This document shows positions 55,034-64,000 of a stretch of 64,000 nucleotides of DNA, piece after piece; within the stretch, counting starts at the first letter, position 1, and every line of letters starts with the position of its first letter. The notes under the pieces are model-generated. The model was not told the DNA's origin and ran no database searches. It saw nothing but the letters and a program-made list of their open reading frames with translations. The position numbers and the translations under genes were made by a program. This DNA comes from Oncomelania hupensis (lineage: Eukaryota > Mollusca > Gastropoda > Littorinimorpha > Pomatiopsidae): NCBI GenBank assembly GCA_036898135.1, contig CM072525.1, positions 25,671,059 through 25,735,058 of the forward strand. Reading direction: 5' to 3'.

Positions 55034-55449
55034 GTGAGTGCTTTCTTATGGCTCATATTCTGCTTATAAGTAACAAAAAATATGTTGAATATCCTCAGAG
55101 GAATGATATGTTTTAATGCAATTTGAATACCCGTCAAGGCACTGATCTAGGGGAAAAAAGTTTGTTTCAGATTACCAAATAAATTAGTTGTTTTATGTTT
55201 GTACTCAATATATTGTGTGTTTCGTGTTCATAGTTAGACAGGGGAGGGCAGACTGACACCATACTCCTTGACTTTTCCAAGGTCTTCGATAAAGTGCCCC
55301 ACCTACTACTGAAACTAGATTTTTATGGAATCAGAGGGAATACGAAGGCTTGGATCCAGACCTTTATAAGCGACAGACTACAACAGGTTGTGGTGGAAGG
55401 GGAAAAATCCCGAGTCGGATGAGTCGTCTCTGGAGTTCCACAAGGCTCC

Positions 55450-55752
55450 GTGCTTGGACCTACCCTCTTCCTGATTTACACCTATGACCTCGGTCAAGGA
55501 CTCAAATCAAAGGTCAGACTCTTCGCAGATGACATTATCATCTACTCCTGCATAAAGTCTTCTGCTGACGTTACTGCGCTACAGCAGGACTTGGAAAAGC
55601 TGGAAGAATGGGAGCTCAGGTGGCAGATGACCTTCAATGTCCAGAAGTGCCATCTACTCTCGTCATCAGAAAGAGAAACAGGATCCCCTCGAGCTACAAA
55701 CTACATGGCCAGACCCTCAACAATGTCTCGGAGGCAAAATACCTTGGTGTAA
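55450..55752 (+). pseudogene. RT palm region of the split LINE
   Basis: Open from just after VPQGSV through LFADDIIIYSC and WQMTFNVQKCHLL, where the frame shifts to the one read at 55608-55840 (YLGVNISGD). Confidence 0.85.
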
Positions 55753-55839
55753 ACATATCTGGAGACCTAAACTGGGGAAAACACGTCCAGGCAACAGTAG
55801 CGAAATCCAACAAGATCAGCGCTTTTGCCCACAGAAACC

Positions 55840-57604
55840 CATACCTGTCAAGTGCTACGGATTTTTGCGTAGCGCTACGCATTTTAAACATTTTCCCATT
55901 GCTACGGCGTATCACAAAGCTGCTGATTAAAGACATTTAGTAAAAGCACCGCACTTCCGCAACACGTGTTCGTTCAGACAAAGACCTTGATATATAAAGA
56001 CATGCCATTAGGCCCACTTCAACAGAGTTTACATGTAAAACAGCGATCCTAGCGGTAGTCCTGTTTCTATGTCAAGGGAGGTAATACGCGTTCAATAAAC
56101 AACTGTGTCTGCAAGGTCTACAGTCGATGCAAAAGCTCTTTTATTTTAAACTTTTCTTTGTTTTGCGTAATTTAAAAAAAAATAAAAAATAAATAAAAGT
56201 AGTTTGTTATATTAAAATATATACTACTTTAAAACAGTCAAGCTGATCTCATGCTGATAAACAAAAGAAGTAAGTTTGCATGCTACTTTCCTACTTTGAT
56301 AAGTTCAGAATGCCCCTGCTGTCATATTATTTTATCTGGTATACCCCTATACGCAGGATCTGATCTTTGATATGATGATGATAATCATTGTTGTCAGGGT
56401 GGCGACGTGGTGATCGTCCTTAACGCTGATGCAATAGGACGTTACGCTTCGTTGTTCCCCTATACGCTTATGTGTCCGGGGACGTTAATCTATATTCAAT
56501 TCATTATCTTTACTTGCTATAAATGTTTAAATAAGCCTGTAGAAATTCTAGAGTTTTAACTCTTTGGGTACTATATTTTATAACAAACTGAAATGTAATG
56601 TAAACACAGACTGTCCTGTAAAACGTGGACAGAGAGAGTGCATCTTCTCCGCCATCTCAGTAGTTTTTCTGTTAGCTCAGATATACTTAGTCGATTTTAT
56701 CAGTCATTTATATAAATTTTCTTTTATTTGCTGGTTTCGAAGTTTATCTGTATCTGATGGAAACAGCTTGTCAAGTATCGCAAATCTGTACTCAAAGATT
56801 ACTGGCTTGAGACATCAAGACCTGAGCAGTTCTATTTTGTTTGTGTGTAGGTGTGTGTGTGTGTTTGTTTTTCTATGAGCACCACCCCACAATGTGTGCC
56901 ACCTTGTCGTACTTTCTTCTTAGCGCGCGGCATTTTCCCAAGTGACGACAGTTATTTCGCTAGGTGGCGCTTCTCAAATATCTAAAGTAGCAAACTCCCG
57001 GAAGTGGGCCTCATGGCATGTCTTTATATATCAAGATCTTTGGTTCAGAACTTCTGTCTACAATCAGTCTTTGTGAGGGAGAGACAGACGGAGCCATTTA
57101 GTTATATTTTTATTAAATTAATTGGTATTAGCTTTGTGCAATGCTAATAGTTCTTTTCTTGGCATTGTAAACCATGTTTTGTGAATAAACAAATTTGTTT
57201 GGGGGAAAAAAGTTCATCTGCTTTTTCTGTGTCAGTGATTGTCTCCCTTGTTTTTTTATTTTAATTTTTTTATGATTGCCTAGCTTATTTTCTGTCTGTA
57301 TGTTTTATTTTTTATTTTTTAAATTTTTTTGTGTTGCATTTTCACTTTTATTTTGAAAAACGTACATGAAAATGTTTATAGATCTAATGATAATGATAAT
57401 GGTAATAGCTAAAGTGTTGTGCATTAACAAGATTTTACAATACATTTGTAAACACATTGGATGTGTGTGTTTATATTGGATGCAGAAGTTTCCAGTTTTG
57501 TTGCAAATCGCGTGATTCACATTAGTGCTACACCAAACCTCCATTTGCTATGGGTTTTCTGTTAAATTGCTACACCACAACCCGAAAACCCCTTGACAGG
57601 TATG
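55840..57604. mobile_element. TIR element (1,765 bp) inserted in the LINE
   Basis: Begins CATACCTGTCAAGTGCTACGG and ends CCCTTGACAGGTATG. It is flanked by the 6-bp duplication GAAACC (55834-55839 and 57605-57610). Subterminal inverted repeats are also visible: ATATATAAAGACATGCCATT near 55988-56010 against the inverse near 57010-57035. No transposase ORF is recognisable. The TIR resembles that of the CAGAGCTGCCAAC family. Confidence 0.87.
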
Positions 57605-57686
57605 GAAACCTGAAAGGATGTTCGGCAGGAGTCCAGTCTCAGTGCTTCAAGGGCCTAGCCCGTCCTCTGCTTGATTACGCAGTCGT

Positions 57687-58100
57687 GTGGAATCCACATC
57701 AACAGTATTCTGGTCTCCCCACTGGAGATGGTCCGACGACGAGCAGCCCGTCGTATCCTACGACTTCAGCAGGGCTAGCAGTGCAACATCCGTGTTAGCA
57801 AAGCTGACTCTGGAGCCCGTGCAACAACGGAGGCAGATCGACAAGGTGACCATGATTTACCGTATCATGCACGGCCTCGTCGACGTTTCCCAACAGGGAC
57901 TTGTGCGTGGAGCCCACCGGAGCACTAGGGGTCACATGATGAAACACCTTGTCCCCCACACTAGAACAGATGTGTACAAGCACTCCTTCTTCCCATCAGC
58001 TACCAGTTTATGGAACTCACTGAGCGCTGAATCAGCATCAGCCTCGTCTGTTGCATCCGTTAGAGCATCGCTGACAGTCTGGAGCGTAAACATCATGTGA
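57687..58100 (+). pseudogene. C-terminal part of the split LINE RT
   Basis: Open frame with KLTLEPVQQRRQIDKVTMIYRI and SATSLWNSLSAES, the usual end of such RT proteins. Frame differs from the part before 57720. Confidence 0.75.
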
Positions 58101-58295
58101 TGAATACCCTCTACGTATACAAATGACTTAAATTTAATAATAATTTAAACCCAGCCAGACGGCCTCTCTGCCACATCCTCATATAGTACTTTTGATTTCA
58201 TACGCCATTTATATTAGATTGATCCGGTGTTATAGGTTTGGTGAACGCGACAGTGTGAAAGAGGAATGCTCGTGACGTATGATGTTTTAATGCAG

Positions 58296-58471
58296 GTTTA
58301 CAGGTGTCCAGATCCCGCTAGCACTGGCTAGCGTGACAAGCAACAGAGGAGCCATACTGCTGAACAGTGTGTCCTGTATAGGGAATGAAAAACGCTTACT
58401 TCAGTGTCAAAAGCAGCTCGGCAACGTCAACTGTGATCACAGTGAAGATGTCGCCCTCAGATGCTTTGCTA
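58296..58471 (+). CDS. SRCR domain 7, second exon
   Basis: The acceptor is AATGCAG ending at 58295 and the donor is GCTA|GTAAGG. Phase 2 to 1. It encodes SVSCIGNEKRLLQC (C5, C6), NVNCDHSED (C7) and VALRC (C8). It joins in phase with the first CUB exon. Confidence 0.9.
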
Positions 58472-58777
58472 GTAAGGTTTTACACTTGTTATCTACTGCT
58501 TAGTTAAACATATTTTTGAACGTGTTATAGCACCCGTACAACGAGCGTTCCAGACTTAGGCTTATTTCTGAGACGGTTATATGTGATATTACCCGTGCGG
58601 TTCAGGGTTTCAGGTTTGGAAATACTTTGAAATAATTTCAGATATGTGTTTAAGTGTCTGAAAAAGTAACTTTAATGGCTTGTCATCTTGTTTAGCAATA
58701 AAATTGATCAGTTCAAGAAAAGCCATTATGCAAACGACCGAGCAGATGTATCAATTAGTGAGACTGTTACCGGCAAT

Positions 58778-58904
58778 GTGTGAAATCCGGCATTCTATAG
58801 AATGCCTAGATACTTTTCCCAGGCATTCTATACAATTCCTAGGCATTCTATGGAATGCCTAGATACCTTTCCTAGGCATTCTAAACAATACCGGGATTTC
58901 ACAC
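58778..58904. repeat. Small fold-back element (127 bp)
   Basis: GTGTGAAATCCGG at the start and CCGGGATTTCACAC at the end are inverted. Inside, the palindromic unit CCTAGGCATTCTATAGAATG is repeated about three times. It directly abuts the next repeat at 58907. Confidence 0.8.
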
Positions 58905-58906
58905 TC

Positions 58907-59315
58907 ATTTGTGTGTGAGGTCTGTTGTGTCAGTTTGGGAATATTGGACGCACTCTGCGAAATGGTCACTTGAGTATGATATTATTAATTAGCAATGTAG
59001 GCATTTTATATGTATGTGTTTTGTTGATATTTTATAATGATGTTTATATTCTAATTTGATTTTGTAAACGGGGGTTCGATAAATTAGAGCATAGCCTCTG
59101 CGTCCCCTGCGTGGGATGTTTTTATAAAGTTTATTGTACAGTGACCGGCTGGTGGAGTGCCTTCAGTGTTACCACTAGGGTTGTTTCAGCAGATCCTTTA
59201 TGCGGATCAGGGGTGAGTCCTCTTTCAGGCAAGTTGTGGTCTTGATTTTGTGGTCCTGATTCTGCTCTTTGCAGTCCGCTGAACACTGCAAGCAATGAAT
59301 AACTAACTAACTGTG
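58907..59315 (+). mobile_element. LINE-tail/SINE-like element
   Basis: Matches 42333-42690 (GAGGTCTGTTG, GGCATTTTATATGTATGTGT, ACGGGGGTTCGATAAATTAGAG, GTCCCCTGCGTGGGATG). It ends with GTGGTCCTGATT...GCAGTCCGCTG, the 3' signature of the Nimbus-like LINE, followed by (CTAA)n. Confidence 0.75.
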
Positions 59316-59636
59316 GTAGTCCTACAGCAGACGAAATTCAAGCGAGAAAATAGGGATAATTTTGCATATAGTTGAATTTCACCACTGCGATGCATAGACT
59401 GAGACAATGACAGTCTGGGACTAATCCTGGCAAAGCCTTCCCTTATAACGCGTTTGGAACTGGAGTCTGTTGTTTAGTACTGCCCTATTTGTATGACCTT
59501 TGATATGATTTTTTTAACCATATAACTGTTGTAAATTTGTTAACACGATTAAGGAGTAAAAAAAAAAATAAATACAGCGGCTTTTTCCCGGTCAGCAATC
59601 AATGGGGACTATACTGTCTTTGTTGATCGTTTGAAG

Positions 59637-59827
59637 CGACGGAGACTTGCGGTGCCCAAATGACGAATGAAACAGGAACGATAACGTCACCGGGGTTTCC
59701 ACTGCCGTACGCATCTGGCGAGGACTGCGTGTGGATTATTTCTGCTCCGGACACCAATGAGAAAATACGTATCACCTTCTCTTTCGTCAATATCAGCGAA
59801 CAGCAGTGTGATAGCAACCATATTGAG
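59637..59827 (+). CDS. CUB domain 1, first exon (GC donor)
   Basis: The acceptor is TTTGAAG ending at 59636. The frame enters in phase 1 and encodes ETCGAQMTNETGTITSPGFPLPY, DCVWIISAP and CDSNHIE, with three of the four CUB cysteines. The exon ends GAG|GCAAGT: phase 0 only fits with this GC donor, since the GT five bases on puts the next exon in the wrong frame. Confidence 0.88.
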
Positions 59828-59934
59828 GCAAGTCATGGTTGATGCACGTTTGGAGACAGATATTTTGGAGGAGGAGAATGAAGAGGGATTTTGTTTCATT
59901 TTATTTTCTCAAAATCTCTTGTAGTGTTATTGTG

Positions 59935-60251
59935 GGTGATGGCAGCTCAGTTGATTGTGAGCTGGTCTCATATGCCGAAGATCGCGGGTTCGAATCCCGC
60001 GTGGGACGAACTTGTGTGACTTAGGTACGAGACGTTTCAGGACACGGAAACACGGTTTTCTCCGGGTACTTTGGTTTCCTTCGTCCTTTCAATAATGGTA
60101 TGAGATGCAGTCAATTTAAAATTTAAATAAATAAAAAGTGATTTTTATTCCGACTCCTGTAATAGCGATCTTTACAGATCGCCCGGCTTTGAGTTCCATT
60201 GACGAAAAAGCGCGTGATATAGCGTCCTGTATGATGATGATGATGATGATA

Positions 60252-60295
<44 letters not shown>

Positions 60296-60300
60296 AAGTC
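59935..60300 (+). mobile_element. tRNA-derived SINE with (GAT)n tail
   Basis: tRNA-like head with A-box GGCAGCTCAGTTGATTGTGAG and B-box GGTTCGAATCCCG within CGCGGGTTCGAATCCCGCG (T-arm). It is followed by a CTCCGGGTACTTTGGTTTCC core and a (GAT)n tail. There is no acceptor-stem pairing, so it is not a working tRNA gene. Confidence 0.75.
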
Positions 60301-60341
60301 ATAAGTCATAAGCTTTAATAATCCATAAAATGGAAATTACA

Positions 60342-60383
<42 letters not shown>

Positions 60384-60385
60384 AT
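60230..60385. repeat. (GAT)n microsatellites
   Basis: Two arrays separated by an AAGTCATAAG duplication (60296-60312). Confidence 0.9.
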
Positions 60386-60528
60386 GGTTTAGTGAGTGTG
60401 GGGGTGCGCACCCGCCCGCGATTGATGAGTTTATATGTGTGTGTTAAGTTGCTACCAAACCGAACTGCAGCATTCTAAACTGTCATATCGTAGTGTGCCA
60501 TACCAAATCTATTTCTCTATATCTTCAG

Positions 60529-60679
60529 ATTGTGGACAGAGATACGGGCAATGTGATAGCGAGCTACTGTGGTACTGGTATTCCACAGCCGCTGGTGTCT
60601 TCAGGAAGCACTCTCATGATTCGCCTCGTCTCGACTTACGACACACTGGGCAACAGCTTCAACGCTACATGGAACAGAG
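60529..60679 (+). CDS. CUB domain 1, second exon
   Basis: The acceptor is ATCTTCAG ending at 60528 and the donor is AGAG|GTAACG. Phase 0 to 1. It encodes IVDRDTGNVIASYCGTGIPQ (fourth cysteine) and MIRLVSTYDTLGNSFNATW, the usual end of a CUB domain. Confidence 0.88.
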
Positions 60680-60933
60680 GTAACGCACACTTAGCAACTG
60701 ATTGGCAGGTTAAAACCAAAGACGGGAAATAAAATGTCATGTTCATTGCAGTAACATCATTTAAACCCTTCGGAGACATTGAGATCAAACTGATTAGTTG
60801 GAAAATGTTTTATACACTTTATTGTTCACATTTTTATTAATGAATACGTTGATTTGGGTATCCTCGTTACTCATTGAGCAGCTGTTGAGCTGGAAAACCG
60901 CTATACAAGACCGATTATATAAGTAACTATTTA

Positions 60934-61354
60934 GGAGGACCACCATTGGTTGAGAGCAAAATGTGTTGCAGCTATTTCGACCTTGGTCATCATCAGACAC
61001 ACGATGTGTCACTCTGGAATATGGCTCATCAAATAAGCCTAAATACTGTAGAGAAGTAGGTATATAAAATCTACATTATAGGAAAATTAGTTTTAAATTT
61101 TATTTAGTTAAAGGGTAAGTAGATTTAGAAACATTACAAAAATTATACGATACCGGATGAGTAACTACGTATGGGATGAGTTACTACTCGTTGTGTAGTC
61201 CACATATCTGTAGATTTGGAGATAAGGTGCGATTTAAGGGACTAGAATCCTCTCCCGGAAGACTTTCATCAAGTAACTCCGTCCACGTTGACATAATTAT
61301 GTTGTAAGGAAAAGGTTCGTTACACACTTTACTCTCAACCAATAGTGGTCCTCC
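60934..61354. mobile_element. Tc1/mariner-like MITE (421 bp)
   Basis: Ends GGAGGACCACCATTGGTTGAG and its inverse (CTCAACCAATAGTGGTCCTCC), with one mismatch, flanked by TA on both sides. No coding capacity. TA duplication suggests a Tc1/mariner-type transposase acting in trans. Confidence 0.75.
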
Positions 61355-61644
61355 TATATAGAGTGGATGAAAATGTTCCAGAAAGATCATCGAAGATTAT
61401 ATGGCACCACATGTTCATTTGTGATGCTGTTAATTGCGTCGTTAAATCTTCACCGACTCACTGTTCATCTTTTTACATTTCATCCAGCCTTTGGTAACGA
61501 ACCTTTTCCTACTATTTTCCTTATATTCATGAGTATTGAAGGAACCATATAGACCTGGACTCCAATAAACTGACAGTAAAATGTATTTGCTCAGTACTTA
61601 TGCGAAAGGAATTATCGTCTAAACGCGGTTGCTTACTTTTTCAG

Positions 61645-61829
61645 AGTGTTCGTTTTCCAAGACGGCTGACCGAGGCACAATACAGTCTCTGGGTTATCCC
61701 GGTAGTTACCCCCTGAATAAAGACTGTACCTACGTCATTGAGCGCACACCTGGTCAGTTCATCGCCATTAATTTCACTGATTTCTCCCTTGATCGTAATG
61801 GCAACGGCTGTGGACACGACTACGTTGAG
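61645..61829 (+). CDS. CUB domain 2, first exon
   Basis: The acceptor is CTTTTTCAG ending at 61644 and the donor is GAG|GTATTC. Phase 1 to 0. It encodes ECSFSKTADRGTIQSLGYPGSY, DCTYVIER, FIAINFTDFSL and CGHDYVE, so three of four CUB cysteines and the NFTDF strand are seen. Confidence 0.92.
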
Positions 61830-62040
61830 GTATTCTCCTGTGATAACGTTTCTTGTACACATTTTCCATGACGAGCGTATGTTATTTTGTTTTATTTGCT
61901 ACCGTATGATTGTTGTTTATTTCTAAAGCTGTATCGTTCAACCCCTTTTTCAACGGTATGTTTTTCACTGTTTTTCTCCGGCAGGGTGTTTAACTTCTTC
62001 TTCGGTAAATGCTTCACTCGTATTGCTGTTTTTATTTCAG

Positions 62041-62221
62041 GTTCGAGACGGTCCAACTGAAAACTCGCCGCTCCTTGGCATCCGACACTGTGGAGAAAAG
62101 TCTGCGTTCCAGGTGACCTCCTCTCAGTACCGAATGTTCGTGAAATTTCACACAGAGGGCCAGTCAGATACCCATAGTGGCGCAAAGGGTTTCATTGCCC
62201 GCTATACCTCCGCCTGGCCAA
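62041..62221 (+). CDS. CUB domain 2, second exon
   Basis: The acceptor is TTTATTTCAG ending at 62040 and the donor is CCAA|GTCAGT. Phase 0 to 1. It encodes VRDGPTENSPLLGIRHCGEK (fourth cysteine) and MFVKFHTEGQSDTHSGAKGF, typical CUB end strands. Confidence 0.92.
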
Positions 62222-62588
62222 GTCAGTAAACCGTTACGCGTTATCCTTTGTATAAAGCACGCACAGAACAGTACAGAAATACGCGCATTTAACGATTAAA
62301 GAGTAACGCTATTGATACAAACGAATTTATCATAACACATTGAAGTTGGAGTACAAGTCATAAAGGCTAATTAGTAATATGATACAGAATATAACACTAT
62401 TGCGAACTAATAAGACGATTGAGAATATATGACATTTTTAGTGAGTTCTAGCTTAATATTCAGTACTAGCTATTGCCACAATATCATTGGGAAATAACAA
62501 TTCGTTGTAGCGAAATCGCAAGGAGAGTTTAGTTAGGACCGCCTTTTGGCATGTGCTGAATAAAAATGATGATTATAATGTTGAACAG
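62222..62588. other. Intron between CUB domains 2 and 3, nothing recognised
   Basis: AT-rich, no repeat family or ORF recognised. Confidence 0.6.
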
Positions 62589-62820
62589 GCTGCTCAAACG
62601 TGACGCTGAGCAACTCGTCTGGCATGCTACACAGTCCAGGCTACCCGTACCCTTACCCTAGTAACATTGCCTGCACGTGGAGGATCAACGTGGACAAGGA
62701 TATGAGGATCAGGCTGCGATTCAACAGCCTCAGGATGTACGGCTTTGGGAAAGACTGTCGCGGACATTATGTCGAGGTTTATGACGTACTCAACAACGGA
62801 GACCTGGCGCTGAAAGAGGC
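62589..62820 (+). CDS. CUB domain 3, first exon
   Basis: The acceptor is GTTGAACAG ending at 62588 and the donor is AGGC|GTGAGT. Phase 1 to 2. It encodes SCSNVTLSNSSGMLHSPGYPY, ACTWRINVDKD, RLRFNSLRMYG and DCRGHYVEVYD. The exon runs past the VE intron position used in CUB 1 and 2, so the internal intron sits ~17 codons later and in another phase. Confidence 0.92.
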
Positions 62821-63009
62821 GTGAGTTTTGAGTGGTGAACTGCTCTCCCTTTGCGCACTCTCTCGCTTAATATCCTGTGACCTTGATATCGTCGATTATT
62901 TCTTTTTAAAAAATTTAATCCGTTACGTAATGCCATAAGATGTTGCATGTAGAATATTTTGTGTACAGGCTGTCACGCCCTGTTGATGTTTGTGCCTGAT
63001 TATGTGCAG

Positions 63010-63167
63010 GCTGTGTGGAGTGTTATCAGCGGATCAGCTACCGCCCATTGAATCGTCAGGCAACAAGATGATGATCGTCTTCCACTCTCAGGTCTACGAT
63101 GTCAGCTATTGGGATGACTTGCACATTAATGGATTTGAAGCAGAATATTATATCTACAAGCAAGAAG
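63010..63167 (+). CDS. CUB domain 3, second exon
   Basis: The acceptor is TGTGCAG ending at 63009 and the donor is GAAG|GTAGGA. Phase 2 to 1. It encodes LCGVLSADQLPPIESSGNKM (fourth cysteine) and IVFHSQVYDVSYWDD, then GFEAEYYI, the end of a CUB domain. Confidence 0.92.
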
Positions 63168-63291
63168 GTAGGATTGTAACAGTCTGCAAATAACAGAATT
63201 TATTCCGGACAGTAACATTATTGATGACCACAAACATGTAAAGCACCTGGAATATTTTCCAGTGCCTGCCCCACCTCCTCTCCCCCCTCTC

Positions 63292-63355
63292 TCTCACACC
63301 CACACACACACACACCCATACACCCACACCCACACACACACACACACACACAAGA
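63292..63355. repeat. (CA)n microsatellite
   Basis: Imperfect dinucleotide run in the intron after CUB domain 3. Confidence 0.9.
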
Positions 63356-63867
63356 GCCATTCCCCCACTCTTGCACACAAACACACCAACGCGCAGAAAA
63401 TAAGCTTTTATGAATAACGAAGTCTACGTTGGTTTGTGTAAAAATAAGAGTTAGCCTTGGGGCGGTCGTAAATGAATTTCAATCTTCATATATTACAATA
63501 ACCGTTACTGTTGTAGTTCCATTACAATAGTTTATAGTGCGTGTGCGTGAGGGGGGGTGAGGGAGGGGGGAGAGGACGGGTGTACGCAGGAGTTAAATGA
63601 GTGTGGTGCTGACAAATAGACTGGTAATTCAAGAATAGTTCAGTTCAGTTCAATTCAGTCCCGCAGCCGGGAAGACATGATACGTGTAGCCCTATGTAAT
63701 ATTTGTGAACAATCCTGACTAGTGTGCTGACTGACTAATTTACTGATGAATGATTACGGTGAGACTAGTTGACTACGACTATAACATGGATGGCAGACAT
63801 AGGACTTTTGTTACATGTTTGACTGGCTATGTCTAGTCAGAGTTTTAGTTTGTTGTTTTATTTACAG

Positions 63868-63919
63868 CACAACATGACAGCGCTTGCAAACACGCAATGG
63901 GGAAACTTAGGATGGGGAT
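63868..63919 (+). CDS. Candidate next exon (short)
   Basis: A strong acceptor (TTGTTTTATTTACAG, ends 63867) and donor (GGAT|GTAAGA) bound a 52-nt exon that continues the phase-1 frame and leaves in phase 2. It would encode AQHDSACKHAMGKLRMG. The CKHAMG start is reminiscent of the first residues of an F5/8-type C (discoidin) domain, but the piece is too short to be sure. The rest lies outside the window. Confidence 0.45.
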
Positions 63920-64000
63920 GTAAGATAATACACATCACACGATTATACCACAACCTCACACGGCTATGCATTCACTCACTATAGCAATCACCGCAACAAC

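Larger units (their letters stand above)
55235..58115 (+). mobile_element. LINE remnant (RT) split by a TIR element
   Basis: Left part 55235-55839, right part 57605-58115. RT pieces: ILLDFSKVFDKVPH, VSGVPQGSVLGPTLF, LFADDIIIY, then EAKYLGVNISGDLNW and, after the insertion, LARPLLDYAVVWNPH. A stop at about 55420 (before VVSGVPQG) and frameshifts near 55640 and 57720 make it inactive. Jockey/CR1-type style; the clade is uncertain. The protein reads across the insertion (HRN to LKGCS). Confidence 0.85.

Noticed and set aside
59938..60008. tRNA gene
   Set aside because: The T-arm and both polymerase III boxes are good, but no acceptor stem pairs, and a SINE core and (GAT)n tail follow directly.

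Overview
The window is eukaryotic and almost certainly metazoan. I infer a mollusc, probably a marine gastropod. The evidence is split genes with GT-AG introns, many non-LTR and LTR retrotransposons, an I-group LINE that resembles snail Nimbus elements, and a dispersed AGGTCA-rich repeat of a kind I associate with gastropod genomes. The species cannot be named from the sequence.

One host gene spans the whole window on the + strand. I can place 20 exons with confidence (102-258 through 63010-63167) and one candidate exon (63868-63919). They encode seven SRCR (scavenger receptor cysteine-rich) domains followed by three CUB domains. Each domain is built from two exons and is flanked by phase-1 introns. 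Every exon pair is a multiple of three and all junction phases agree, 3,357 coding bases in total. The protein is therefore a secreted or membrane SRCR/CUB receptor of the DMBT1/scavenger-receptor kind. The start (signal peptide) and the end lie outside the window. The SRCR domains follow an a-b-c, a-b-c, a pattern: a-type first exons are all 157 nt and b-type first exons are both 142 nt. The c-type domains have lost the C2 cysteine, and the first of them has lost C7 too.

The introns are packed with mobile DNA. At 0-5 kb there is an RTE-like LINE fragment, simple repeats and a TIR element. At 5.8-17.6 kb lies a Ty3/gypsy LTR element with 1,376-bp LTRs. It is interrupted by a full-length L2/CR1-like LINE with an intact 1,141-codon ORF. 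At 17.6-29.9 kb there are copies of the AGGTCA repeat, a solo LTR, a LINE fragment and a TIR element. At 30.2-38.7 kb lies a second, apparently intact LTR element with 1,614-bp LTRs that differ at one position I could see, and one 1,553-codon gag-pol ORF. At 41.4-44.0 kb an RTE LINE containing large ATCT arrays is inserted in an AGGTCA repeat copy. At 44.8-53.5 kb is a four-layer nest: a LINE fragment, an LTR-like element, a full-length Nimbus-like LINE and a TIR element. At 53.8-58.1 kb are two more LINE remnants, one split by a 1.77-kb TIR element.

The most notable point is that both LTR elements have gypsy-type protein sequences but a copia-type order (protease - integrase - RT - RNase H). 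This is the Gmr1-like arrangement. I also highlight the SRCR triplet repeat, the nuclear-receptor half-site clusters in the dispersed repeat, and a set of TIR elements with 6-bp target duplications.
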